NCBI RefSeq assembly: GCF_014192095.1
Contig: NZ_JACHXN010000011.1
Span: 124,001 to 188,000, forward strand
Length of the DNA stretch: 64,000 bases
Source: Phyllobacterium trifolii
GTDB taxonomy: Bacteria; Pseudomonadota; Alphaproteobacteria; Rhizobiales; Rhizobiaceae
Direction of reading: 5' to 3'
The notes beneath the pieces are model-generated. The model made no database searches, was not told the DNA's origin, and saw only the letters and a list, made by a program, of their open reading frames with translations. The position numbers were made by a program, and so were the translations under genes. Position 1 is the first letter of the stretch, and each line of letters begins with the position of its first letter. Shown one piece after another: positions 38,515 through 46,259 of this stretch.

Positions 38515-38720
38515 GAATCAGCCTCCGGATGTCAAGTGATTTGAGCAAAAGCCGGCCAGTCGCTTGAACCCAACAGCATCGAAGAAGGAGCTGTATAATT
38601 TGATATTCCGCCGGCTCAATTGATCCGCTGTCATTTTGCCAATCCTCTTGGCCCTGAGGGCAAGTACTAGCGAATCTGCGAAGCTGCGACATTCAAGGTG
38701 GACTAGCAATTGTTGTGGTT

Positions 38721-38870
38721 TCAGGGAACGTTTGCTCCCAAGCTTTGTAATTGCAAGAACCATCCAATCGCGATAGCGATGGCAAGTCCAACGCAGAAAA
38801 CCAGACCGTAGAGATAGTACGGCAGCTCATTTCGTCCATCGTTCGGGTCGTCCTTAAAATTTATTGGCAT
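38721..38870 (-). CDS. Tiny single-span membrane protein (49 aa)
   Basis: The start at 38870 (MPINFKDDPNDGRNELPYYL) is supported by AAGGAG. An acidic N-terminal segment precedes one membrane helix (LYGLVFCVGLAIAIAIGWFL). The N-terminal motif INFKDDPNDGR is echoed in the neighbouring gene (IDFDDDPDGR), so the two are paralogues. Function unknown. Confidence 0.7.
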   Translation of the reverse strand: MPINFKDDPNDGRNELPYYLYGLVFCVGLAIAIAIGWFLQLQSLGANVP

Positions 38871-38889
38871 AGGACCACTCCTTGTGAAT

Positions 38890-39012
38890 TCACCATAGGT
38901 AGCCAGCATAGCTCATGGCTATGAGAAGCATCAAAACCAATAAGATGCCGCCGATGCAAAGCGACAGGACGCTTGGTCGGCCATCTGGATCGTCATCGAA
39001 ATCAATTCGCAA
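38890..39012 (-). CDS. Tiny single-span membrane protein (40 aa), paralogue of the next gene
   Basis: The frame starts with TTG at 39012 and ends with TGA at 38890. AAGGA lies about 6 nt upstream. It begins (M)RIDFDDDPDGRPSVLS and continues into one membrane helix (ICIGG-like segment to MSYAGYLW). It lies 3 nt from the zinc-ribbon gene before it and 19 nt from the tiny gene after it, so all are probably co-transcribed. Confidence 0.6.
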   Translation of the reverse strand: MRIDFDDDPDGRPSVLSLCIGGILLVLMLLIAMSYAGYLW

Positions 39013-39015
39013 AAA

Positions 39016-39231
39016 CTATTCCTTGCGTACGATTTGGCCGTCATGCATTTCAAAAATGCCGTGCTGTCCGCCTTGCTGGTTAAAATCGAGTTCGAGCTCA
39101 TCCCAACGACCGAGGAGCTTTCCGCACGAGCTGCAATAAATCGGCGTGTGGCTCTGAACATCTTCAGGGATATCCAGATAGATCGTGCCGCACGCCTTGC
39201 AATCCAGCCTATGATCCAGGCGTTGCGGCAT
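39016..39231 (-). CDS. Small zinc-ribbon protein, module gene B (copy 1)
   Basis: The start at 39231 (MPQRLDHRLDCKACGTIYLD) gives 71 aa with two cysteine pairs, CKAC and CSSCG, so it should bind one zinc. The end reads NQQGGQHGIFEMHDGQIVRK. It is a paralogue of the protein at 41380-41658, sharing RLD-K/R-LxC, TIYL, PI-x-CSSCG and QGG-x-x-G-x-F-x-M. Function unknown. Confidence 0.75.
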   Translation of the reverse strand: MPQRLDHRLDCKACGTIYLDIPEDVQSHTPIYCSSCGKLLGRWDELELDFNQQGGQHGIFEMHDGQIVRKE

Positions 39232-39235
39232 GGCG

Positions 39236-39484
39236 CTACCCACGATGTTTGCCCGATACGGCCGCAATGCGCGCCACCAGCACTTCCTGATAAGCTGCTG
39301 CCGAAGCGATGACTTCCACGTCGCGGAGGCCTCGGTCGAACAACGTCATCACTCTTCGCGCGAGACGATCCGTGTCTTCGTGGCCGTAAGCCCGATGAAG
39401 TTTTTTGGTGGCAGTGAGGAGCGCATTTTGCATCAGGTTCCAGTCTTCACTGGAATAGATAAGTTTCCTGAGTTGACGGGGCAT
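39236..39484 (-). CDS. Small helical protein, module gene A (copy 1)
   Basis: The 82-aa protein starts at 39484 (MPRQLRKLIYSSEDWNLMQN) after GGGAGGAAT. It shares EDWNLMQ, HEDxDRLARRVMTLFD and GLRD with the protein at 41642-41902 and lies upstream of gene B in both copies, so A and B form a unit. No family recognised. It is divergent from a DUF982-like gene. Confidence 0.75.
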   Translation of the reverse strand: MPRQLRKLIYSSEDWNLMQNALLTATKKLHRAYGHEDTDRLARRVMTLFDRGLRDVEVIASAAAYQEVLVARIAAVSGKHRG

Positions 39485-39632
39485 AATATTCCTCCCGCGC
39501 TTTGTTACGGCGGGAGCATTTGACATCTCTCAATCGCAGGTGCGCCACTCTAGATCCAGCGACGGAGATATTAAAAAGCACATTTTTGGGGTGCGTCAAT
39601 GCTATGTCTGCCAACGGACAATTGGAGTCGTT

Positions 39633-39657
39633 GGAACGAACTTGCTCTTGGCGTGTT
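39633..39657 (+). promoter_or_regulatory. EcfG-like promoter ahead of the DUF982-like gene (copy 1)
   Basis: GGAAC (39633-39637), 16 nt, TGTT (39654-39657). It aligns with the perfect element at 42128-42153 in copy 2, including the following TTTC-x-AACCAT. Confidence 0.55.
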
Positions 39658-39670
39658 TCGAACCATAACA

Positions 39671-39862
39671 GTGGTGGGATCATCAGTGGTAATACGAAAA
39701 TCAGACTCAATGGCGACCGCCAATTGGTTGAAGCGGGGGATGAGGAACCACGATTTTCAGGCGGCCATGAGGTCTGGCTACTTTCCCATAGCGACGGATA
39801 AGGTATTTCAGAAGCTACTTGCTCGATTGGAACATGCAGAGATTGACCAGGCAGGGTCTTAG
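39671..39862 (+). CDS. DUF982-like protein (copy 1, start uncertain)
   Basis: The frame from GTG 39671 encodes about 63 residues (VVGSSVVIRKSDSMATANWL..., ending LARLEHAEIDQAGS). It follows the DUF982 pattern seen at 42161-42436. Where copy 2 has its ATG, this copy has ATA (39665-39667), so the original start may have been lost or moved. It may be degenerate. Confidence 0.45.
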   Translation: MVGSSVVIRKSDSMATANWLKRGMRNHDFQAAMRSGYFPIATDKVFQKLLARLEHAEIDQAGS

Positions 39863-40084
39863 GCTGTGAAAACGAAATGAATCCATAGAAGCGCGATAAC
39901 GACGAAGACGGCAGCCAGAACGATTTGCCAGTCAAATAACAAAAGCGTTGAAGCGAGCATCAATGTCGAGCACCCAATTTGAGGGTTGAATGGTCGTGCG
40001 CAACGCGGTCAATGATGGATAAGTTCCGATGATGCTGCTGGGTTGCATAGGATCGAGACTATACCGGGCCCTGTAACAATCCTA

Positions 40085-40363
40085 TCAAATGACAGTTCCC
40101 CACGCCTCGTTCCAAAGCGCGAGATCGTCGATAATGATGACAATTTCGTGAAAACCGTAATTGTCTTTAACGTCAATGGCCCGTTCAAGCGCCAGTGGCA
40201 CGGGTGTGGCATAGAAATAGTCGCCTTTGTCGGTAAGGCTATTTTCGGGCCACTCGACTTCGGCAAGCGGCCGCCCAGCTTCTTCGATTACCCGTATGCA
40301 TACCGCATCAAGGGGTATATCCTCCTCCTTGAGGAGCCTGCGATATGTGGCGTTTCGATCCAT
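40085..40363 (-). CDS. Hypothetical protein (92 aa)
   Basis: The protein begins MDRNATYRRLLKEEDIPLDA and contains CIRVIEEAGRPLAEVEWPE and KDNYGFHEIVIIIDDLALWNEAWG. It is a soluble, acidic alpha/beta protein with no family recognised. A start further upstream at 40444 is possible, but GAGGTCAGG just before 40363 favours the shorter form. It is divergent from the Crp-like regulator. Confidence 0.65.
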   Translation of the reverse strand: MDRNATYRRLLKEEDIPLDAVCIRVIEEAGRPLAEVEWPENSLTDKGDYFYATPVPLALERAIDVKDNYGFHEIVIIIDDLALWNEAWGTVI

Positions 40364-40530
40364 CCTGACCTCAGGCGCGGCAGCTCCGTTTTTACCGACA
40401 TTCTCCGAGTGGCCTATATTCCCGGATTGTCCTCTGGAGGACATACCATTGTTCCCGGTTTTTATCTTGATATTTATAGTTTTTTTGAAAGCGCTGGATC
40501 GTCACCTTGTTCCTCGCGGGAAGGAGCAAC

Positions 40531-41259
40531 ATGACCTTGGTTCAATCCGCTGTTCAAAACAAACTCCTTAGATTGTTGTCACCGGCTGATTTCCAGCTGC
40601 TTGTCGCGGATCTCGAATACGTAACGTTTTCCCTGCGGGATCCGATCGAGAGTCCGGGGGAGCCTGTTGATGCCGCGCTGTTTATCGAGGACGGCATAGC
40701 ATCGATTGTAGCAAAAAGCCCTTCCGGCGGCGATATCGAAATTGCTTTGGTCGGCCTGGATGGAATGACGGGAACCTCGCTCGTCCTCGGCAGCACCAGC
40801 GCGCCGCTCTCCATCTATATCCAGCTTCCAGGTGCCGGCCACCGGATTGCTGCCGGCAAATTGCAGGCTGCGATAGAGCAAAGCCGGTCGCTGCAGCGGG
40901 TGTTTCTTCTTTACGTACAGACGATGTTTGTTCAAACCGCCACGACTGCTCTGGTCAACGCTCAGGCCGAAGCCCGGACAAGACTGGCCCGATGGCTGCT
41001 GATGGTGCATGACCGTACCTCGGGTCATGATCTATACCTGACCCATGAGTTCATGGCGGTGATGCTGGGAATGCGGCGGCCCTGGGTAACAGAAACCCTG
41101 CATTCGCTTGAGGCCGAGGGCTATATCCGTGCTACCCGTGGCAAGGTCGCCATTGTCGATCGCGCGGGTTTAATGGCTGAGGCAAACGGATTTTACGGTG
41201 AAGCCGAGCGCGAATATGAAAAACTGCTCGGAGAGCGGCTATCGCGACAACAACGATAA
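40531..41259 (+). CDS. Crp/Fnr-family transcriptional regulator
   Basis: The 242-aa regulator starts at 40531 after AAGGAG. A cyclic-nucleotide-binding-type beta-roll (about residues 15-115) is followed by a long helix and a C-terminal winged helix with LTHEFMAVMLGMRRPWVTETLHSLEAEGYI. The glutamate/arginine pair that binds cAMP and the Fnr cysteines are not evident, so the ligand is unknown. The recognition helix MRRPWVTETL differs from that of Crp. Confidence 0.88.
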   Translation: MTLVQSAVQNKLLRLLSPADFQLLVADLEYVTFSLRDPIESPGEPVDAALFIEDGIASIVAKSPSGGDIEIALVGLDGMTGTSLVLGSTSAPLSIYIQLPGAGHRIAAGKLQAAIEQSRSLQRVFLLYVQTMFVQTATTALVNAQAEARTRLARWLLMVHDRTSGHDLYLTHEFMAVMLGMRRPWVTETLHSLEAEGYIRATRGKVAIVDRAGLMAEANGFYGEAEREYEKLLGERLSRQQR

Positions 41260-41379
41260 GACGCCAGAATGCCCAACGTGGCGGCGCGGTCAACGCGAAT
41301 GACCGCTATTTCCTAAGCGGACACTCATCCTTTCGCCCAGCTGTTGAAGCGGCTGGACATTCGCCGAAGCTGAATTCAA

Positions 41380-41658
41380 TCAACGCGACGGACAATCCGA
41401 AGGACCTTTGGACCCACCTAAAATCTGATTTTCATTGGCGGGCTGGTCGATGCGCGTAATTTCGCCATTCCTCATGGAAAACACGCCATTGCTACCGCCC
41501 TGTTTGTAAAAGTCACTTTCAAGATCGCCCCACATCCCCAAAAAATGCCCGCACGAGCTGCAATGGATGGGCGTGTTGATGCCAACGTCGTTCGTGAGCG
41601 TCAGGTAGATGGTCCTGCAGTGCGGACATTCAAGCTTGTTATCAAGCCGCCGCGACAT
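41380..41658 (-). CDS. Small zinc-ribbon protein, module gene B (copy 2)
   Basis: The 92-aa paralogue of 39016-39231 begins MSRRLDNKLECPHCRTIYLT and has CPHC and CSSCG. It extends about 20 residues further at the C-terminus. Its start overlaps gene A by 17 nt. Confidence 0.75.
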   Translation of the reverse strand: MSRRLDNKLECPHCRTIYLTLTNDVGINTPIHCSSCGHFLGMWGDLESDFYKQGGSNGVFSMRNGEITRIDQPANENQILGGSKGPSDCPSR

Positions 41659-41902
41659 GATAGCTTCCCACGTGTCTGTTGGTCATGATCTCGGTGATAA
41701 GGCGTTCCTGAAACACCGCTGCCGAAACGATAGCAGCTTCGTCGCGCAGGCCTTCATCAAACAGGGTCATGACCCGTCGGGCGAGACGGTCGGCATCTTC
41801 GTGCGATTTCGGGCAACGCCGCAACTGTTGCGACGCCTTAAGATGCGCCCGCTGCATCAAGTTCCAGTCTTCGCATGAATAGAAAAAGTTTTCTGAGACC
41901 AC
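41642..41902 (-). CDS. Small helical protein, module gene A (copy 2), probable N-terminal frameshift
   Basis: The open frame from GTG 41902 gives 86 aa and is a clear paralogue of 39236-39484 (YSCEDWNLMQ, SHEDADRLARRVMTLFDEGLRD). However, the ribosome site GGGAGGA points to an ATG at 41906 in another frame, which reads MRGLRKLF like copy 1 (MPRQLRKL). Removing one base in the run CTTTTTCTATTC would join the two as RKLFYSCEDWN. So either the gene is frameshifted or it uses the GTG. Confidence 0.65.
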   Translation of the reverse strand: MVSENFFYSCEDWNLMQRAHLKASQQLRRCPKSHEDADRLARRVMTLFDEGLRDEAAIVSAAVFQERLITEIMTNRHVGSYHVAAA

Positions 41903-42127
41903 GCATCAATATGTCCTCCCGCGCTGTTTGGCAGAGAGCGCTTTCTCAATGGCTAGTGTGCCGTTGAAACATCCCGCGGCCGTATATTAGAAGAATACCA
42001 ATGATGGCGTTCGTCAATGCTCGGTCCGCTAGCAGACAGTTTCGCAACCTGTGCCAGCTTTCAGGATTTTGTGCGCGAGGATGCTGTGATGGAGTACAAT
42101 CGAGGCAGCTAATATTGGAGTGTTTTT

Positions 42128-42153
42128 GGAACCACACTGTATTCTATCGCGTT
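42128..42153 (+). promoter_or_regulatory. EcfG (RpoE2) promoter ahead of the DUF982 gene (copy 2)
   Basis: GGAAC (42128-42132), 17 nt, CGTT (42150-42153) is a full match to the consensus. The ATG follows only 7 nt later at 42161, so transcription probably starts at or next to it and the mRNA would be leaderless. Confidence 0.75.
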
Positions 42154-42160
42154 TCCAACC

Positions 42161-42436
42161 ATGCGCGAATTGCCATTTCAACACGTGACAGTCCTAAAAC
42201 AGCCCGGCGGAACGGTGCAGCATATATCATCCGTCAACGCTGCGGCAGATTTCCTGTTATCGAATTGGCCTGACGATAAAGGCAAAAAATATAGAGCTGC
42301 TCGACAAACCTGTCTTGACGCGCTCAATGGAACAGACACTGCTAGACACGCTCGATCCACATTCGTTGCGGCCTTGAAGGAAGCCGATATTTTTGTCAGC
42401 GAACGAACTCCGTCCGCAAAGCACCCCGGCAATTAG
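42161..42436 (+). CDS. DUF982-family protein (copy 2)
   Basis: The 91-aa protein matches DUF982, a family of small rhizobial proteins: VTVLKQPGGTVQHISSVNAAADFLLSNW, GKKYRAARQTCLDALNG, ARSTFVAALKEADIFV. No function is known. The EcfG promoter directly abutting the ATG suggests general-stress control. It is divergent from gene pair A-B. Confidence 0.85.
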   Translation: MRELPFQHVTVLKQPGGTVQHISSVNAAADFLLSNWPDDKGKKYRAARQTCLDALNGTDTARHARSTFVAALKEADIFVSERTPSAKHPGN

Positions 42437-42449
42437 GATTAGGGGGTAA

Positions 42450-42638
42450 ACGATCACAGAACTTAGGGACATCCATGACTTTACTACACCCCCTGAAGGT
42501 GGCGACGTACTGATTGAGCGGGACGGAGAAAAATTTATCGCTAGCGGATCGGATGGAACCCGTACGGCTTCCTTCTTCAAACCCACTCCCTTCGATACGC
42601 TTGATTCGGGCAGTTACAGCGTCGCTTGTTTGGGCTGA
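42450..42638 (+). CDS. Small protein frame lacking an AUG start
   Basis: The frame from ACG 42450 reads (M)ITELRDIHDFTTPPEGGDVL... and ends at TGA 42638. AGGGGG lies just upstream, at the right distance. The composition is protein-like, but no ATG, GTG or TTG is present. The ACG may be a mutated ATG or a rare start. No family known. Confidence 0.3.
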   Translation, partial: TITELRDIHDFTTPPEGGDVLIERDGEKFIASGSDGTRTASFFKPTPFDTLDSGSYSVACLG

Positions 42639-42834
42639 ACAGAACGAGGTTCCATTTGTTTACATCAGAGCTGCCCTATAAGGCAGCTTCGGAGTCGGGG
42701 TCGCTTCCTTCGAAACGGCAATGATCGAGGAACTGGTGCCAATGTCCCAATCAGTAGCGTTGAGTTCCAGACGTCTATTCTCCTCCGCTGAAAGTTGGAA
42801 TCGACGCAGGAGGTGTCGATTCAACGTATCGGCG

Positions 42835-43310
42835 CTAGTTCGTCTGACGTTCTGTGGAAGACGGAACGCTTAGCAGTAAGAGAACGCCAACGAAGCACAA
42901 ACAAGCCAAGACATAGAACCCGGCATCACCATTACCAGTCAATCGATCCGCGTAAGCTTTGACCTGCGGGGACAAGAAGCTGCCAAGATTGCCAAGAGAA
43001 ACAATGAATGCAATCCCGCTGGCGGTACCTGTGCCAGATAGATATCGCGTTGGTAAGCTCCAAAAGACGGGTTGTGACGCCGTCAGACCCGGAAAAGCAA
43101 TACAGCTCGTTATCACGATAACCAACAGGCTGGTGGTCATGCCAATTGCTGCAAGCGAGTGTGCCAGCGGTGATCATGGCAATGCACACAAGGCGATGAT
43201 TGTCGTTTTTGTCGGCATAGATCGTGAAGGCCCGGGTAGCAACGACAGCGCACAGCCACGGAATAGCCAAAAGGATGCCGACCATAAAGTCGACGCCGAT
43301 CCCTCCTTAA
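42835..43310 (-). pseudogene. Remnant of a major facilitator superfamily transporter
   Basis: Two minus-strand frames carry consecutive pieces of one transporter of the anion:cation symporter type: MVGILLAIPWLCAVVATRAF...YADKNDNHR... (about 43145-43285), then PVFWSLPTRYLSGTGTASGIAFIVSLGNLGSF... (42835-43140). The frame shifts near 43140, a stop lies just upstream of the first piece, and the N-terminal half is missing. Not functional. Confidence 0.75.
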
Positions 43311-43504
43311 AAGACGCTCCAATTGACAATAGTCATTTCAACCGGGGCCAACTCCGCGGGCAATTCTCAGATGGTAAGGATGTTCTTCGATCCCAATGAT
43401 GCGGTTTTGCAGAAGGCCTTGAAAACTGGACGAAATGCACCAAGCGTGAGCCCCAGATTCGCAAAAATTGTCGGCAAGTCGGGGACTCCGTTGGCAGCGG
43501 AAGT

Positions 43505-44431
43505 TCAAGGCATAGAAACACTCGAAGCCGGTCGCCGGGCCGTGAGCCGGACCAGCTCTACGACTGACAACAGAATCGTTGCTCCACCCAGCCATTGAAC
43601 AGGAGTGAGCGTTTCGCCGAGGAAAATGAAGGCAAGTCCTACGCCGAATACAGGTATGAGATTGAAGTAGCTTCCCGCTACCGCTGCCGGAACCGAACGC
43701 AAGGCGGTGATGTAGAGCCAGTATGCCGCGGCATAGTACAGCAAACCCGACAAAGCCGCAGCTGCAATGATCCCAAACGGAATGGTCACAAGTTCGCCCG
43801 GAGAACCGTATACAGTGTTTCCAAGGAGGAGAACTATCGCCCAGCCAAGTCCGGCCGTCTGCTGCAGGGTGACAATCACTAAGGGATCAGTGGCCTCGCT
43901 GACTTTCCTCGAAAAGACGGTGTAGAACGCACAGCACAGAACGGCTGACAACAGCAATAGAATCCCTGAGACATCACTGCCCGTGCTCCCAAAGTCCGTG
44001 CCGACGTTGGTGACTAGGGCAACGCCAATCGCGCCGATCAGCATGACGATCAGGAGCCGTGGAGTGACGAGCTCCCGAAGAACGATGGCCGCAAGGCCAA
44101 GGATCATGACGGGCTCAGCAGCCCAAAGCAGTGTCGCGACGCTTGCCGAGATCCGGGCAAGCCCCATCAGATTCAATGTGTAGGAAATTCCCGGATTGAG
44201 CAGTCCCAACAGCAGGATAGGCAAAAGAGCAGATTTCACTGGACGCGGCTTACCTGTCTTCAGGACAAGCATCCAAAGCACCAGCACACTGGGAATCAGC
44301 TGCAGGACCAGCAGCGCAACAGGTGAAATGGAAGCGAGAAGAGCCTTGTTCAGTACCGTTGCGGCACCCCATAGGGCGCACGCAAGAACGAGTTGGACGG
44401 CCGGAGAACGGCGCGAAGAATAGCGCATCAT
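43505..44431 (-). CDS. EamA/DMT-family transporter
   Basis: The 308-aa protein from ATG 44431 has ten hydrophobic helices in two EamA repeats (first from LVLACALWGAATVLNKALL, second from GILLLLSAVLCCAFYTVFSRK). These are drug/metabolite or amino-acid exporters of the inner membrane. Substrate unknown. GGAG lies upstream. Confidence 0.88.
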   Translation of the reverse strand: MMRYSSRRSPAVQLVLACALWGAATVLNKALLASISPVALLVLQLIPSVLVLWMLVLKTGKPRPVKSALLPILLLGLLNPGISYTLNLMGLARISASVATLLWAAEPVMILGLAAIVLRELVTPRLLIVMLIGAIGVALVTNVGTDFGSTGSDVSGILLLLSAVLCCAFYTVFSRKVSEATDPLVIVTLQQTAGLGWAIVLLLGNTVYGSPGELVTIPFGIIAAAALSGLLYYAAAYWLYITALRSVPAAVAGSYFNLIPVFGVGLAFIFLGETLTPVQWLGGATILLSVVELVRLTARRPASSVSMP

Positions 44432-44640
44432 AATGATACTCCAGAAGAGATTACGATAAGGGGGAAATGCGACGTGCAGCCTTAACAGGCCGCGCAAGCA
44501 TCCGCGTCGCAGCGATCGTAACCGGGTCTTCTAGGAGGTCGGCGCATGCGCATGGTCCTAGTTGTGGCAATAACTGCCGAAAATACTTCTAGCATTCGGC
44601 ATGAGAGCAATCAATGTGATCGGAAGTCCCACCGACGCTG

Positions 44641-45876
44641 TTATCCCGCTGCCGAAACTGTTTCCTCCGGTCGTATCCGCAGCTGCCGCCCAATAAGCGC
44701 AAACGACGCCGCGGCCAAACACCCGACGGCGACGCAGACCAGCAGGGACGGTCCGATGCCCAGCCAATGCATGATGAAGGCAAATACAAATGGTGCGGCC
44801 GACGATGCAACCAGACGGACAGCCGTGGACTGTCCAACTCGCTCGCCGTAACCCATGCTTCCAAACAGCGCCAGTGGGAGCGTTCCCTGTGCGATGCTGG
44901 AAAGGCCGCTTCCAAGGCCAAAAATGACAGCGAATGCCAACGCCCCCGTTAGCCAATTGCCGCTCCATAACAGGATGGCTATCGCTGACGACATCAGGCC
45001 CGTCGAAATGATCGCCAAACTCAGTGGTTGCAGTCTGTTTCCGCTCACGAGGCTGAACAATCGGCTGGCGACCTGTGCTGGACCGAACAAGGTGCCAACG
45101 AGAACGCTGACGCTGCCCAAGCCTAAAGCCGCCAGGATCGGCAGCATATGGATCAGGATGGCAGCATTGATGAAACCGAGAAGAGCGAAACCCGATACCA
45201 TCAAGACGAATCCCATACGGACCCGATCTGTTGGAAGCGTACCCTCAACAATCGGCATTGCCGCTTTTATCGCGAGCTCAAGGTGGTTGCGCGAAAGCCT
45301 TGCCAACCAGAAGTGGATCGGCAGGCAGAAGAGCAAATGGGCGGCCGCGAACACATAGTACACCTCGCGCCATGTCAGATGCTCATGAAGCGCCGTCGTG
45401 ACTGGCCAGAATATGGTCGAAGCGAATCCGGCGATAAGAGTCAGGTGAGTGATGCTGGTTTTCGCAGTGGTCGGCTTGATCTGTACCAGCAAGGCGAATG
45501 CGGCGTTGTAGAGCACAAAGGTCGATGCGAGCTCGATGACGACAAGGCCGATGACGAAGACGATTGCATTGGGGGAAAGGGCGCATGCCAGGAGGGCAAT
45601 GGCTGCGCCGATCGAACCGATCGCCATAATGCGGCCTGCGCCAAACCTGTCAATCCAGCGTCCTACCCACGGAGATGCCAAACCGCTCGCAAGGAGCGAT
45701 GCGGAAAACGCTCCGAACACCCAGTCTGACGGCCAGCCGAACTCTTGGCCCATCGAAGCCGCCAACGGACTAAAACTGTAATAGAGGGTCCCATAACCGA
45801 TGATCTGCGTGACGCCCAGCGTGGCTACGATGAAGCGGCCTTGGGTGAGCAGCGGTGCATTTCGAAATATTCTCAA
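44641..45876 (-). CDS. MFS transporter, ArsK-like (arsenite efflux candidate)
   Basis: The 411-aa protein has twelve membrane helices and major facilitator features (WVGRWIDRFGAGRIMAIGSIG in loop 2-3). It starts 7 nt after an arsR gene, with which it is co-transcribed. The position and the start MRIFRNAPLLTQGRFIVATLG recall ArsK, an arsenite/antimonite/organoarsenical exporter described in Agrobacterium. The specific name is inference. Confidence 0.7.
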   Translation of the reverse strand: MRIFRNAPLLTQGRFIVATLGVTQIIGYGTLYYSFSPLAASMGQEFGWPSDWVFGAFSASLLASGLASPWVGRWIDRFGAGRIMAIGSIGAAIALLACALSPNAIVFVIGLVVIELASTFVLYNAAFALLVQIKPTTAKTSITHLTLIAGFASTIFWPVTTALHEHLTWREVYYVFAAAHLLFCLPIHFWLARLSRNHLELAIKAAMPIVEGTLPTDRVRMGFVLMVSGFALLGFINAAILIHMLPILAALGLGSVSVLVGTLFGPAQVASRLFSLVSGNRLQPLSLAIISTGLMSSAIAILLWSGNWLTGALAFAVIFGLGSGLSSIAQGTLPLALFGSMGYGERVGQSTAVRLVASSAAPFVFAFIMHWLGIGPSLLVCVAVGCLAAASFALIGRQLRIRPEETVSAAG

Positions 45877-45883
45877 TTCCTTC

Positions 45884-46213
45884 CTACGCCTCGCAGGTTT
45901 CGGAACAGGTGTCGACCGCCGGATCGCAGCGTCCCTGACAGCAGTCCTTCATCAGGAACTCGATCAAGCCGGAGAGGGCGGGATAGACAGCGCTATAGAT
46001 GATCGAACGCGCTTCACGGCGCGACTGAATCAGCCCCGCCCGCTCGAGATGGCTGAGGTGGAAGGAAATCTTCGACGACGAGGCTCCCATCGCTTCTCCG
46101 ACTGCGCCGGCCGGCATGCCGTCGGGCCCGGCCATGACAAGCAAGCGGACAATGCGGAGCCGCGTTTCCTGGGAGAGCGATGCAAATGCATCGAGGGCTT
46201 GCAATTCATTCAT
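45884..46213 (-). CDS. arsR: ArsR-family metalloregulator (first)
   Basis: The 109-aa winged-helix repressor has LSQETRLRIVRLLV, SSSKISFHLSHLERAGLIQSRREARSIIY and a C-terminal cysteine cluster (DCCQGRCDPAVDTCSETC) suited to binding As(III). It heads the unit with the MFS gene and is divergent from the DUF6428 gene across 46 bp, so it probably controls both. A different ArsR is at 48.6 kb. Confidence 0.93.
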   Translation of the reverse strand: MNELQALDAFASLSQETRLRIVRLLVMAGPDGMPAGAVGEAMGASSSKISFHLSHLERAGLIQSRREARSIIYSAVYPALSGLIEFLMKDCCQGRCDPAVDTCSETCEA

Positions 46214-46259
46214 AATTACCTCAATCTCTCAAAAGATGTTGAAATAAGGATAGACCAAC
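46214..46259. promoter_or_regulatory. Divergent promoter with a candidate ArsR operator
   Basis: The 46-bp gap contains CAATCTCTCAAAAGATGTTG, an imperfect dyad (CAA...TTG, TCT...AGA), the kind of short site used by ArsR proteins. It differs from the 24-bp sequence at 48.4, 48.6 and 57.0 kb. Confidence 0.4.

Noticed and set aside
38518-38763. Minus-strand 81-codon frame between the GFA gene and the tiny membrane gene
   Set aside because: No ribosome site, overlaps the supported gene at 38721-38870 and has shadow-like composition.
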